Positions 1 to 11,428 of a DNA stretch of 64,000 nucleotides are shown piece after piece. Both the position numbers and the translations under genes were made by a program. Numbering within the stretch: position 1 is the first letter of the stretch; each line of letters opens with the position of its first letter. This stretch comes from Aphanomyces cochlioides (taxonomy: Eukaryota > Oomycota > Saprolegniomycetes > Saprolegniales > Verrucalvaceae), in NCBI GenBank assembly GCA_019828595.1, contig JAHQRK010000005.1:1798001-1862000 (forward strand). The letters run 5' to 3'. Below the pieces are notes generated by a model, which searched no databases, had not been told where the DNA came from, and saw only the letters and a list, made by a program, of their open reading frames with translations.

Positions 1-117
1 CTGTTCAATGACCACTTTGCCATATTCTGTTTTCCAAGTTCTATTTATACAGTACGAGGCAAATTAGTAAGTCATTAGGGCCTTTGCTCAAAAATAAGGT
101 TAATACAACTCATTTAA
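1..117 (+). mobile_element. 3' UTR tail of a plus-strand LINE copy (P0)
   Basis: This is the last 117 bases of the family 3' UTR, ending ...CATTTAA, and it matches 5604-5720 base for base by eye. The rest of the copy lies left of the window. It abuts ORF1(-) sequence at exactly the same point as the 3' end at 5720, so it is the end of the preceding unit of a 5.6-kb tandem repeat. It contains the 14-nt segment complementary to the family 5' UTR. There is no poly(A). Confidence 0.9.
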
Positions 118-2699
118 CCATCTTGCGCTCAATAGTCTTGGTTGCAACAAGTGACTGAAACAAACTGAGGTCTTCATCTTGTGCGTACATAGCATGTGCA
201 ACGAGCTGAGGATCATCTCGCAAAATGCGTTGACATTCGGTGATACTGCCTTCGACTTTCTTGTCTCGAATGATCTTCTTCGCCAATTCGAGGTGGGCTG
301 CAGCAGACTTGTTAAGTCGTTGTTTCTTCGCTTTGCCTTTGGTCTTTTTCGGGCGTGGCGCACTTGAATCTTCCAATACAATTCGAGGCACTGCAAAGTC
401 TTCAAACGAGAGTTCCACGTCGTCTTCTTCGAGGATATGAAAACGGTTGGATGTCGGCAGGGGATCCAAACGTGGGGACGAAGGCAAAGTACGTTTTGGA
501 GCTGGTCCAGACCGGTAGCCCGTTACCAATTGAAGGTCCAGCGAGTTCTTGGGCTGCTCACTTGGTGGAGCAAGAGCGGGCGATTCGTTGGTAGACATTT
601 CCACATCTTCTTGTTGTTTGTCTTGTCCATTGTTGTTAGGGGGATCGCTGTCACCAGACATATCGACATCAGAGCCATGAGAAGGAGCTGTTGGCTGTGG
701 TTGTTCATCTTGACGATCTCCAGAGGCCTCAGTTGAGTCGGCCTTGCCTTCCGCATTTGTTCCAGGGTCTTGATCATGATCGTCTCCATCATGTTCAGGT
801 TCTTTTTCTCCTGACGGAGGAGATTTTGCCGCTGCCTTGGCCGCTTTTGCCTTCGCTTTTTCAGCCTTGGCCTCTGCACGTCGTGAAACAATCGACGGAG
901 GCAATGTCTTGTTCAGAGCAGCGATCTTGTGCTGAAACACGACGACAAAAGGCTGACCCGACGGATCCGTAATGGTGATTTCGCGTAGTGCGTCGCCGGA
1001 TTTTGGCACCAACACTGCAGGAGGCGCAGGCGACTTGAAAATGACTCTCAAATGCGGCGACTTGATGTTCTGACCAGCAGTAGGGTTGAATGCTGCTATC
1101 ACTGACTTGGTCAATGCAGCCATTTTCTTGACAATTGCCTTGGCCATCGAAGGGTGACTGACCTTGTTGAACGTAACGTAGTAGTTGTTGCCATAACGCG
1201 AGTATTTGGGAACCAGGAAGTCTTTGCCACCAAGTCGAAACGTTGTGCCTCCCATTTCCACGCACGTAGACAAGTTGTAACTTGAGATCACAATGGTCTG
1301 TGGGTTCTTCTTGTGGATCAAAATGTTCGGAAATTTGGAGCCCCATAACGAACCAGGATTTTCCTTGACAAATTGATCGCAGATGACTTTTTCGGACCAG
1401 TCCTTGTAGGCTTCGCCCAACTTGACTGTGAGCTCGTACACTTGGGACTGGGGGGTGAGCAAAATGTTTTCAATGAAGGCGTCCATGTCACCAGAGTCTT
1501 TGTAGAATGCGTCCGCCATGGCCTCGCATCGCGCAATATCGTCATCGGCAATAGCATGAGCACCAGTGTTGCGATGTTTCGCGCCTTTGGGGGCATTGCC
1601 TTGCTTGGAATCTTTCTTGGACGAAGCTGAATCCTTGCCGGGAGTCTTTTGCGTCCATGGATTGGCCTTTTCAGCGTTTTGTTGCTCTTGATCGCCTTGT
1701 ATTTTGTCTGCCGCGGTAGGAGGATCAACAGCGCCATTTCCTTGAGCAACGGATTTGTCGACAATGTCTTGATTTGACTGGTCATTGTCATTGTTTGTCG
1801 ATTGTTCCTCTTGAATAACTTCTCCAGGAGTATCACACGGCTTCGCTTGGCCGTTAATGTCGCCTGACCCATCCACCTCCGAGTGAATTTGAGTATTTCC
1901 CTCGTCGGTTAAGGCCTCGGTTTCAGTAGAATCCTTCCCCTCGGCGTCTCCAGAGACCATATCCACGTCCTCTTGAGATTTTTCTTCTTCCTCTCCCGTT
2001 CTAGGAGGCTCAGCACAGGGGGCGACGCGGTTGGTGGCTGCTGGCTCAGTCCCATTGGTCACGAGAAAGGCCGGGGCCAGATCCCCAGTGACAGGGGTAG
2101 AAGGGGAATCCATGCCATCCCCGCAGCACGGTGACTGGGGTACACCATTGCTCCGGCGAGAACCCAAATCGGGATACCGCCCCCGCCCCTCCGAAGAGGC
2201 CCCTGGGGGGAAGTAGACAGAACCGCAGGGTGTGCCCATAGGGGGGGCCCTCGTAGCCTCTAGGGCTGGCATGGACCCCGTTTTCTCGCCGCCTTCACTG
2301 GGGATCGACTCCAATTGGAGTCCAGGGAAGCAGCCACCACAGGCACAAGGCCCCAGTGGTTCGCCCTCCTGAGTGAGGGCTTCGCTAGACAAGTTAACGA
2401 CAGTGGTCTGGGGGTCAACCACTGACCCACTGAGGTTGACCCCCCCCTGGAACTCCGGCGAGTGGAGCACCAGGTGAAGCGCTGGGGGAGCGAGACGCAG
2501 ATTGGTCTCCAGAGACGCTGTTGGGGTCGAACTCGACCTCCACTTCGGCCCTAGGGTTAGGTGTAGCGACATTACTCACACCACTCCCGCCATCCTGATT
2601 GGACGACGAAAGTGGGTGAGGTGATACAATACCTGGAATGATGGTGACTCCGTGAGTGTTGGTCTCACGGAGCTCGGAACAGCTGTTGGCGTTGGACAT
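118..2699 (-). pseudogene. LINE ORF1, C-terminally truncated and frameshifted (P1)
   Basis: This is ORF1 of the family, read right to left from the ATG at 2697-2699. It covers residues 1-860 of 1,012; the last 152 residues are missing because the copy stops at 118 against a 3' UTR end. The frame is broken near the start by an eighth C in the run at 2440-2447, where intact copies have seven, so the first ~85 residues are out of frame with the rest. The central folded region, the lysine/alanine stretch and the basic block are otherwise open. It is not expected to make full-length ORF1 protein. The family 5' end is reached exactly at 2760, where it joins ORF2(+). Confidence 0.88.
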
Positions 2700-2761
2700 T
2701 TTGAGCGCGGCGGCACTTGATAACTTCTTGACTTGAGGGGTACGAGGCAAATTCGGAAGTC

Positions 2762-5574
2762 AAAGAGTTGGTGGATGTCAATGGAAATGTTGTCTCCAAT
2801 CAACAAGGCATGTCTGACGTCCTGGTCGACTACTACAAGGACTTGTTTGCAGCTCCCGAGGTGCAGCGATCTGGAGACGAAGTGTCGTCATTTCTGACCC
2901 CATTGACTCGACACAAGCAACTGCCAGAGCAAGCCCAGAAAGAGCTGTCGGCTCCCTTGCGCGCCAACGAGTTCTATCATGCTATTCGACACAGCAGTTC
3001 GAACTCAGCGCCAGGTCCCAACGCTCTGCCATTCGAAGTCCTCAAACTTGCACCTCACAAGTGGTCGTTGGTATTGGAGCTGCTATTCACACACCAGCTC
3101 CATTCTCACCCTCGCTTGACTCCCATGCAACTTGTCAGTACGCTGGTGTTGCTGCACAAGAAAGGCCCCAAGTCACAGGCCAAGAACTATCGGCCCATTA
3201 GCCTACTCAACACGGATGTGAAAATCCTGACGAGTATTCTGGCTTATCGACTTCAGCGCCACATTCGACACATCATCCACCCGGACCAGCAAGGCTTTAT
3301 CCGTCGAAGCAATATCCAAACCAATATTGCACGACTGGATGACATGCTGCACCACATCAAACTACACAGTCCGTCCTCGATGGTGGCACTGCTTGACTTT
3401 GAGAAAGCTTTTGATCGCGTGGACCACGCGTACTTGCTCCGCGTCCTCCGTCACTATGGCTTTCCCGAAACCTTTGTTGACATGGTTCGCGTACTGTACT
3501 CGGGCCGCAAGTCTCGCATCTTGGTGAACGGCTTCTTGTCCAAGCCAGTTCACATCTCACGCGGTGTGTTGCAAGGTGATCCACTGTCGCCACTTCTGTT
3601 TGTGATCGCTTTGGAACCGATGTGCCAACTCCTACGGCAACACTCCAACTATGGCATCAAGTGTGGGGATCGCTACCACACTGGGAGTTACTTTGCCGAC
3701 GACTCGCAACTCTATGCGGCAAATGAGACGTGCCTCCACCGGCAGCTTGCATTGGTTCAAACCTTTTGCGACAAGTCTGGTTTCCGACTCAACGTAGACA
3801 AGACCCAAATTCTGACCTACAGCCAGTTGAATGGGAACCTTGCCTCACTACAAGTTACTTCCGACAGTCCCGTGAAGGCTCTTGGTATCTTGGTTGCGCC
3901 CAATCTTTCTCCATTGGCACGTTTCAATTACGTGTTTGAGAAGTTTGTGGCTCGCTTGTCTTTGTGGCTCTACAAGGCTCGAACCATGGCCGGAAAAGTC
4001 ACTATCCTGCACAGCATATGTCTGCCTGTGTTATGGTACCAACTGGCTTTTGTCCCTGCCGACAAAGACCTGGCCAAAAAGATCGACAAGGCCATGCTTC
4101 AATATATGCATGGTGAAGAAATCAACCCATCCTCCTCTGTCCATGGCCTCCGTTTGATCAAAAAGGAGATCCTATTCATGCCGAAGAAGTCCGGTGGCTT
4201 AGGCCTGCACCATGCACTTGCTTTATGGCAACAACACAACCGCTCTGTCATGATCAGATGCATTCAAGCCATCACCACCCCACCCCGCAAGTCTGCCATG
4301 TCCGCCTGGATTACGCCGGGCTATACTCTCCTCGAGAAGGCTTTTCATCCATGGGGTTCCCCCGAGATCTCCTCTTGGCAAATGGCTCTTCTGCATTCAT
4401 CAGACAACTGTACAAGAATCCCAATATCACTCCAATGTGGAAAGCCTTATTGAGTAGCTGGTTTGAATCCCGCTGGACTCCGTACGGCTGTCCAAATCAC
4501 ATCTCATCTTTGGATGTTCCCCTTTGGCACAACTCGTATCTGCCTGGACTCGAAGACCTATACGATCAGTGCTCTACATCGACGCAAGACCAAGCCAATG
4601 TATTGGCTTCGCTTCACATCACGAAGTTGTCGCATTTGTTGACTCCGTGTCAGCGAGTTTGGCCAGCTTCGATCTTGTTCGACAAAATCAACCGTGCCTG
4701 CCGCCAAGCCAATTTTGTCCCTCCAACGAAACAATGGATCTCAATCTTGGTGACCAAGTTATCACGATTGTTTGAGATTGTTTCTGAAGAGGATGCTCCC
4801 GTGTTCCACTTGCCGACGCCTAGCTCTGAATGGATGGAATGGCACTGGATAATTCACCCTGACTCGAGTCCGATCTTGTTGGCGCTTGCGACTTCGAAAT
4901 CGGCTAAGATCAGAGCTTCTCCAGCTGCCAGCTCGTCCATTCTTCCTACCAAGCATCTCAACCTGCCATCCAACTTTTACGAAGACCCCAAGCGCCTTAC
5001 CCAACTTGCCGCCTTCCTCCAACCCGACCACATTCTCCCTCGATATGGAGAGTTCATTTTCAAGACCCTTCTCCGCGCCAACGCCATGCAATATCTGTTT
5101 CAGTACCAAGACCCCAAGCCGACGTGTGTCTTCTGTCGTGTCAATGAGACGTACGAGCATTTCCTGTTCTCTTGTGGATATGGTCAATCTGTTTGGTATT
5201 TCTTCAAGACAATCCAGCGACTGCTCGAGTGTTCCTTTCCGTCCACGTGTCTGGAAATGTTCTACGAGACGCCCAAGCCGTCCGATGGATACTACATCCG
5301 TGGCTATCTGAAGATCTGGCCGATTGTCCGAGCCTGCGTGTATTATCAAATATGGCTCCAACGTGCCGATCGCACCTTTCGACCCGACCTCACAGCGAAG
5401 AGTCCGATGGAAGTTGCCATTCATGCTGCCTCTTTGATCAAGCTACATCTACAACAGCTCCTGGTTGATCTCCCTCTCAAGAAGGGACACACCAAGGTAT
5501 TCAATGTGCTCAAGCATCTATCTTCGGACCCCTGGTTACGTCAACACATCATTCCTGACAGCGTCGTTTCATGA
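2762..5574 (+). pseudogene. LINE ORF2 3' segment: RT and zinc finger, frameshifted (P1)
   Basis: This fragment starts at ORF2 residue about 416 (K-E-L-V) and runs to the stop at 5572-5574. It lacks the whole APE endonuclease. The reverse-transcriptase core is present: N-Y-R-P-I-S, L-D-F-E-K-A-F-D, G-V-L-Q-G-D-P-L-S-P and Y-F-A-D-D, followed by the CX2CX7HX4C finger. A one-base loss in a C run (five C at 4359-4363, six in intact copies) shifts the frame at residue about 948 and separates the RT from the C-terminal domain. Its left end abuts the 5' end of the inverted ORF1 segment. Confidence 0.9.
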
Positions 5575-5720
5575 GTGAGCATGACGGCTCACCACTTCAT
5601 CTCCTGTTCAATGACCACTTTGCCATATTCTGTTTTCCAAGTTCTATTTATACAGTACGAGGCAAATTAGTAAGTCATTAGGGCCTTTGCTCAAAAATAA
5701 GGTTAATACAACTCATTTAA
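5575..5720 (+). other. LINE 3' UTR (P1)
   Basis: This is the 146-base 3' UTR between the ORF2 stop and the end of the element. It opens with a variant of the family hairpin: the loop has one extra base, and the right arm is shortened to GCTCAC, followed by CAC. It ends ...CATTTAA and joins ORF1(-) DNA beginning CC. There is no poly(A) or simple repeat. Confidence 0.85.
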
Positions 5721-7263
5721 CCATCTTGCGCTCAATAGTCTTGGTTGCAACAAGTGACTGAAACAAACTGAGGTCTTCATCTTGTGCGTACATAGCATGT
5801 GCAACGAGCTGAGGATCATCTCGCAAAATGCGTTGACATTCGGTGATACTGCCTTCGACTTTCTTGTCTCGAATGATCTTCTTCGCCAATTCGAGGTGGG
5901 CTGCAGCAGACTTGTTAAGTCGTTGTTTCTTCGCTTTGCCTTTGGTCTTTTTCGGGCGTGGCGCACTTGAATCTTCCAATACAATTCGAGGCACTGCAAA
6001 GTCTTCAAACGAGAGTTCCACGTCGTCTTCTTCGAGGATATGAAAACGGTTGGATGTCGGCAGGGGATCCAAACGTGGGGACGAAGGCAAAGTACGTTTT
6101 GGAGCTGGTCCAGACCGGTAGCCCGTTACCAATTGAAGGTCCAGCGAGTTCTTGGGCTGCTCACTTGGTGGAGCAAGAGCGGGCGATTCGTTGGTAGACA
6201 TTTCCACATCTTCTTGTTGTTTGTCTTGTCCATTGTTGTTAGGGGGATCGCTGTCACCAGACATATCGACATCAGAGCCATGAGAAGGAGCTGTTGGCTG
6301 TGGTTGTTCATCTTGACGATCTCCAGAGGCCTCAGTTGAGTCGGCCTTGCCTTCCGCATTTGTTCCAGGGTCTTGATCATGATCGTCTCCATCATGTTCA
6401 GGTTCTTTTTCTCCTGACGGAGGAGATTTTGCCGCTGCCTTGGCCGCTTTTGCCTTCGCTTTTTCAGCCTTGGCCTCTGCACGTCGTGAAACAATCGACG
6501 GAGGCAATGTCTTGTTCAGAGCAGCGATCTTGTGCTGAAACACGACGACAAAAGGCTGACCCGACGGATCCGTAATGGTGATTTCGCGTAGTGCGTCGCC
6601 GGATTTTGGCACCAACACTGCAGGAGGCGCAGGCGACTTGAAAATGACTCTCAAATGCGGCGACTTGATGTTCTGACCAGCAGTAGGGTTGAATGCTGCT
6701 ATCACTGACTTGGTCAATGCAGCCATTTTCTTGACAATTGCCTTGGCCATCGAAGGGTGACTGACCTTGTTGAACGTAACGTAGTAGTTGTTGCCATAAC
6801 GCGAGTACTTGGGAACCAGGAAGTCTTTGCCACCAAGTCGAAACGTTGTGCCTCCCATTTCCACGCACGTAGACAAGTTGTAACTTGAGATCACAATGGT
6901 CTGTGGGTTCTTCTTGTGGATCAAAATGTTCGGAAATTTGGAGCCCCATAACGAACCAGGATTTTCCTTGACAAATTGATCGCAGATGACTTTTTCGGAC
7001 CAGTCCTTGTAGCCTTCGCCCAACTTGACTGTGAGCTCGTACACTTGGGACTGGGGGGTGAGCAAAATGTTTTCAATGAAGGCGTCCATGTCACCAGAGT
7101 CTTTGTAGAATGCGTCCGCCATGGCCTCGCATCGCGCAATGTCGTCATCGGCAACAGCATGAGCACCAGTGTTGCGGTGTTTCGCGCCTTTGGGAGCATT
7201 GCCTTGCTTGGCATCTTTCTTGGACGAAGCTGAATCCTTGCCGGGAGTCTTTTGCGTCCATGG
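5721..7263 (-). pseudogene. LINE ORF1 fragment (P2), interrupted by element A
   Basis: This second tandem copy of the inverted ORF1 segment covers roughly residues 347-860. It is truncated on the left at the same base as P1 and cut on the right at CCATGG, where the 3' end of element A begins at 7264. It is open across the visible part but has no start codon of its own in context. Six of its seven differences from P1 lie in the last ~250 bases, with almost none in the preceding 1.2 kb. The missing N-terminal half should lie beyond the right edge of the window, past everything nested in A. Confidence 0.85.
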
Positions 7264-7408
7264 TTAAATGAGTTGTATTAACCTTATTTTTGAGCAAAGG
7301 CCCTAATGACTTACTAATTTGCCTCGTACTGTATAAATAGAACTTGGAAAACAGAATATGGCAAAGTGGTCATTGAACAGGAGATGAAGTGGTGAGCCGT
7401 CAGCTCAC

Positions 7409-9273
7409 TCATGAAACGACACTGTCAGGAATGGCGTGTTGACGTAACCAGGGGTCCGAAGATAGATGCTTGAGCACATTGAATACCTTGGTGTATCCCT
7501 TCTTGAGAGGGAGATCAACCAGGAGCTGTTGTAGATGTAGCTTGATCAAAGAGGCAGCATGAATGGCAACTTCCATCGGACTCTTCGCTGTGAGGTCGGG
7601 TCGAAAGGTGCGATCGGCACGTTGGAGCCATATTTGATAATACACGCAGGCTCGGACAATCGGCCAGATCTTCAGATAGCCACGGATGTAGTATCCATCG
7701 GACGGCTTGGACGTCTCGTAGAACATTTCCAGACACGTGGACGGAAAGGAACACTCGAGCAGTCGCTGGATTGTCTTGAAGGAATACCAAACAGATTGAC
7801 CATATCCACAAGAGAACAGGAAATGCTCGTACGTCTCATTGACACGACAGAAGACACACGTCGGCTTGGGGTCTTGGTACTGAAACAGATATTGCATGGC
7901 GTTGGCGCGGAGAAGGGTCTTGAAAATGAACTCTCCATATCGAGGGAGAATGTGGTCGGGTTGGAGGAAGGCGGCAAGTTGGGTAAGGCGCTTGGGGTCT
8001 TCGTAAAAGTTGGATGGCAGGTTGAGATGCTTGGTAGGAAGAATGGACGAGCTGACAGCTGGAGAAGCTCTGATCTTAGCCGATTTCGAAGTCGCAAGCG
8101 CCAACAAGATCGGACTCGAGTCAGGGTGAATTATCCAGTGCCATTCCATCCATTCAGAGCTTGGCGTCGGCAAGTGGAACACGGGAGCATCCTCTTCAGA
8201 AACAATCTCAAACAATCGTGATAACTTGGTCACCAAGATTGAGATCCATTGTTTCGTTGGAGGGACAAAATTGGCTTGGCGGCAGGCACGGTTGATTTTG
8301 TCGAACAAGATCGAAGCTGGCCAAACTCGCTGACACGGAGTCAACAAATGCGACAACTTCGTGATGTGAAGCGAAGCCAATACATTGGCTTGGTCTTGCG
8401 TCGATGTAGAGCACTGATCGTATAGGTCTTCGAGTCCAGGCAGATACGAGTTGTGCCAAAGGGGAACATCCAAAGATGAGATGTGATTTGGACAGCCGTA
8501 CGGAGTCCAGCGGGATTCAAACCAGCTACTCAATAAGGCTTTCCACATTGGAGTGATATTGGGATTCTTGTACAGTTGTCTGATGAATGCAGAAGAGCCA
8601 TTTGCCAAGAGGAGATCTCGGGGGGAACCCCATGGATGAAAAGCCTTCTCGAGGAGAGTATAGCCCGGCGTAATCCAGGCAGACATGGCAGACTTGTGGG
8701 GTGGGGTGGTGATGGCTTGAATGCATCTGATCATGACAGAGCGGTTGTGTTGTTGCCATAAAGCAAGTGCATGGTGCAGGCCTAAGCCACCGGACTTCTT
8801 CGGCATGAATAGGATCTCCTTTTTGATCAAACGGAGGCCATGGACGGAGGAGGATGGGTTGATTTCTTCACCATGCATAAATTGAAGCATGGCCTTGTCG
8901 ATCTTTTTGGCCAGGTCTTTGTCGGCAGGGACAAAAGCCAGTTGGTACCATAACACAGGCAGACATATGCTGTGCAGGATAGTGACTTTTCCGGCCATGG
9001 TTCGAGCCTTGTAGAGCCACAAAGACAAGCGAGCCACAAACTTCTCAAACACGTAATTGAAACGTGCCAATGGAGAAAGATTGGGCGCAACCAAGATACC
9101 AAGAGCCTTCACGGGACTGTCGGAAGTAACTTGTAGTGAGGCAAGGTTCCCATTCAACTGGCTGTAGGTCAGAATTTGGGTCTTGTCTACGTTGAGTCGG
9201 AAACCAGACTTGTCGCAAAAGGTTTGAACCAATGCAAGCTGCCGGTGGAGGCACGTCTCATTTGCCGCATAGA
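7409..9273 (-). pseudogene. LINE ORF2 C-terminal part (A), continued at 24115
   Basis: This is the C-terminal ~620 residues of ORF2: the RT thumb and connection region and the CX2CX7HX4C finger. It has no internal stop or frameshift. It was split from its N-terminal part (24115-25935) by the B/C insertion. The C-terminal sequence H-A-I-P-D-S differs from the H-I-I-P-D-S of most copies and is shared with E1, Y, Z and V, so it is a subfamily marker. Confidence 0.85.
9259..9273. repeat. 15-bp target-site duplication of insertion B in A (right copy 24100-24114)
   Basis: CATTTGCCGCATAGA precedes the B1 3' end here and begins the resumed A sequence at 24100-24114, after which ORF2 continues without loss. 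This pair fixes the host element (A) and shows that everything from 9274 to 24099 lies inside it. Confidence 0.85.
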
Positions 9274-9419
9274 TTAAATGAGTTGTATTAACCTTATTTT
9301 TGAGCAAAGGCCCTAATGACTTACTAATTTGCCTCGTACTGTATAAATAGAACTTGGAAAACAGAATATGGCAAAGTGGTCATTGAACAGGAGATGAAGT
9401 GGTGAGCCGTCATGCTCAC

Positions 9420-11284
9420 TCATGAAACGACGCTGTCAGGAATGATGTGTTGACGTAACCAGGGGTCCGAAGATAGATGCTTGAGCACATTGAATACCTT
9501 GGTGTATCCCTTCTTGAGAGGGAGATCAACCAGGAGCTGTTGTAGATGTGGCTTGATCAAAGAGGCAGCATGAATGGCAACTTCCATCGGACTCTTCGCT
9601 GTGAGGTCGGGTCGAAAGGTGCGATCGGCACGTTGGAGCCATATTTGATAATACACGCAGGCTCGGACAATCGGCCAGATCTTCAGATAGCCACGGATGT
9701 AGTATCCATCGGACGGCTTGGGCGTCTCGTAGAACATTTCCAGACACGTGGACGGAAAGGAACACTCGAGCAGTCGCTGGATTGTCTTGAAGGAATACCA
9801 AACAGATTGACCATATCCACAAGAGAACAAGAAATGCTCGTACGTCTCATTGACACGACAGAAGACACACGTCGGCTTGGGGTCTTGGTACTGAAACAGA
9901 TATTGCATGGCGTTGGCGCGGAGAAGGGTCTTGAAAATGAACTCTCCATATCGAGGGAGAATGTGGTCGGGTTGGAGGAAGGCGGCAAGTTGGGTAAGGC
10001 GCTTGGGGTCTTCGTAAAAGTTGGATGGCAGGTTGAGATGCTTGGTAGGAAGAATGGACGAGCTGACAGCTGGAGAAGCTCTGATCTTAGCCGATTTCGA
10101 AGTCGCAAACGCCAACAAGATCGGACTCGAGTCAGGGTGAATTATCCAGTGCCATTCCATCCATTCAGAGCTTGGCGTCGGCAAGTGGAACACGGGAGCA
10201 TCCTCTTCAGAAACAATCTCAAACAATCGTGATAACTTGGTCACCAAGATTGAGATCCATTGTTTCGTTGGAGGGACAAAATTGGCTTGGCGGCAGGCAC
10301 GGTTGATTTTGTCGAACAAGATCGAAGCTGGCCAAACTCGCTGACACGGAGTCAACAAATGCGACAACTTCGTGATGTGAAGCGAAGCCAATACATTGGC
10401 TTGGTCTTGCGTCGATGTAGAGCACTGATCGTATAGGTCTTCGAGTCCAGGCAGATACGAGTTGTGCCAAAGGGGAACATCCAAAGATGAGATGTGATTT
10501 GGACAGCCGTACGGAGTCCAGCGGGATTCAAACCAGCTACTCAATAAGGCTTTCCACATTGGAGTGATATTGGGATTCTTGTACAGTTGTCTGATGAATG
10601 CAGAAGAGCCATTTGCCAAGAGGAGATCTCGGGGGGAACCCCATGGATGAAAAGCCTTCTCGAGGAGAGTATAGCCCGGCGTAATCCAGGCAGACATGGC
10701 AGACTTGCGGGGTGGGGTGGTGATGGCTTGAATGCATCTGATCATGACAGAGCGGTTGTGTTGTTGCCATAAAGCAAGTGCATGGTGCAGGCCTAAGCCA
10801 CCGGACTTCTTCGGCATGAATAGGATCTCCTTTTTGATCAAACGGAGGCCATGGACAGAGGAGGATGGGTTGATTTCTTCACCATGCATAAATTGAAGCA
10901 TGGCCTTGTCGATCTTTTTGGCCAGGTCTTTGTCGGCAGGGACAAAAGCCAGTTGGTACCATAACACAGGCAGACATATGCTGTGCAGGATAGTGACTTT
11001 TCCGGCCATGGTTCGAGCCTTGTAGAGCCACAAAGACAAGCGAGCCACAAACTTCTCAAACACGTAATTGAAACGTGCCAATGGAGAAAGATTGGGCGCA
11101 ACCAAGATACCAAGAGCCTTCACGGGACTGTCGGAAGTAACTTGTAGTGAGGCAAGGTTCCCATTCAACTGGCTGTAGGTCAGAATTTGGGTCTTGTCTA
11201 CGTTGAGTCGGAAACCAGACTTGTCGCAAAAGGTTTGAACCAATGCAAGCTGCCGGTGGAGGCACGTCTCATTTGCCGCATAGA
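9420..11284 (-). pseudogene. LINE ORF2 C-terminal fragment (B1)
   Basis: This fragment covers residues about 732-1351 and is open, with the zinc-finger motif intact. It lacks APE and the RT catalytic motifs and has no start codon of its own in context. It is truncated at the recurrent junction GCCGCATAGA. Confidence 0.85.
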
Positions 11285-11428
11285 TTAAATGTTGTATTAA
11301 CCTTATTTTTGAGCAAAGGCCCTAATGACTTACTAATTTGCCTCGTACTGTATAAATAGAACTTGGAAAACAGAATATGGCAAAGTGGTCATTGAACAGG
11401 AGATGAAGTGGTGAGCCGTCATGCTCAC

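Larger units (their letters stand above)
1..7263. repeat. Tandem array of 5,603-bp head-to-head LINE units (P0/P1/P2)
   Basis: Sequence 1-1658 recurs at 5604-7261 with an offset of 5,603. One unit (118-5720) is ORF1 in minus orientation out to the exact family 5' end at 2760, followed by plus-strand ORF2 from residue about 416 to the 3' end. P0 is seen only as its tail, P1 is complete, and P2 is cut at 7263 by element A. Both unit boundaries join ...CATTTAA to CCATCTTGCGC. The identical boundary in two units indicates duplication of a nested arrangement, most simply by unequal crossing-over, rather than two independent insertions at one base. Confidence 0.8.
7264..9273 (-). mobile_element. 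LINE element A, left part: 3' UTR and ORF2 C-terminal half
   Basis: A is a minus-strand LINE copy whose 3' end (TTAAATGAG on the plus strand) abuts target sequence ...TCCATGG in P2 ORF1. ORF2 is open from the stop at 7409 up to 9273, which corresponds to residues about 732-1351: the end of the RT after Y-F-A-D-D, then the finger (C-V-F-C ... H-F-L-F-S-C). At 9273 it is interrupted by B after the sequence CATTTGCCGCATAGA. The same 15 bases recur at 24100-24114, where A resumes, so this is a target-site duplication rather than a natural 5' truncation. The right-hand target-site copy for A itself is expected outside the window. Confidence 0.87.
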
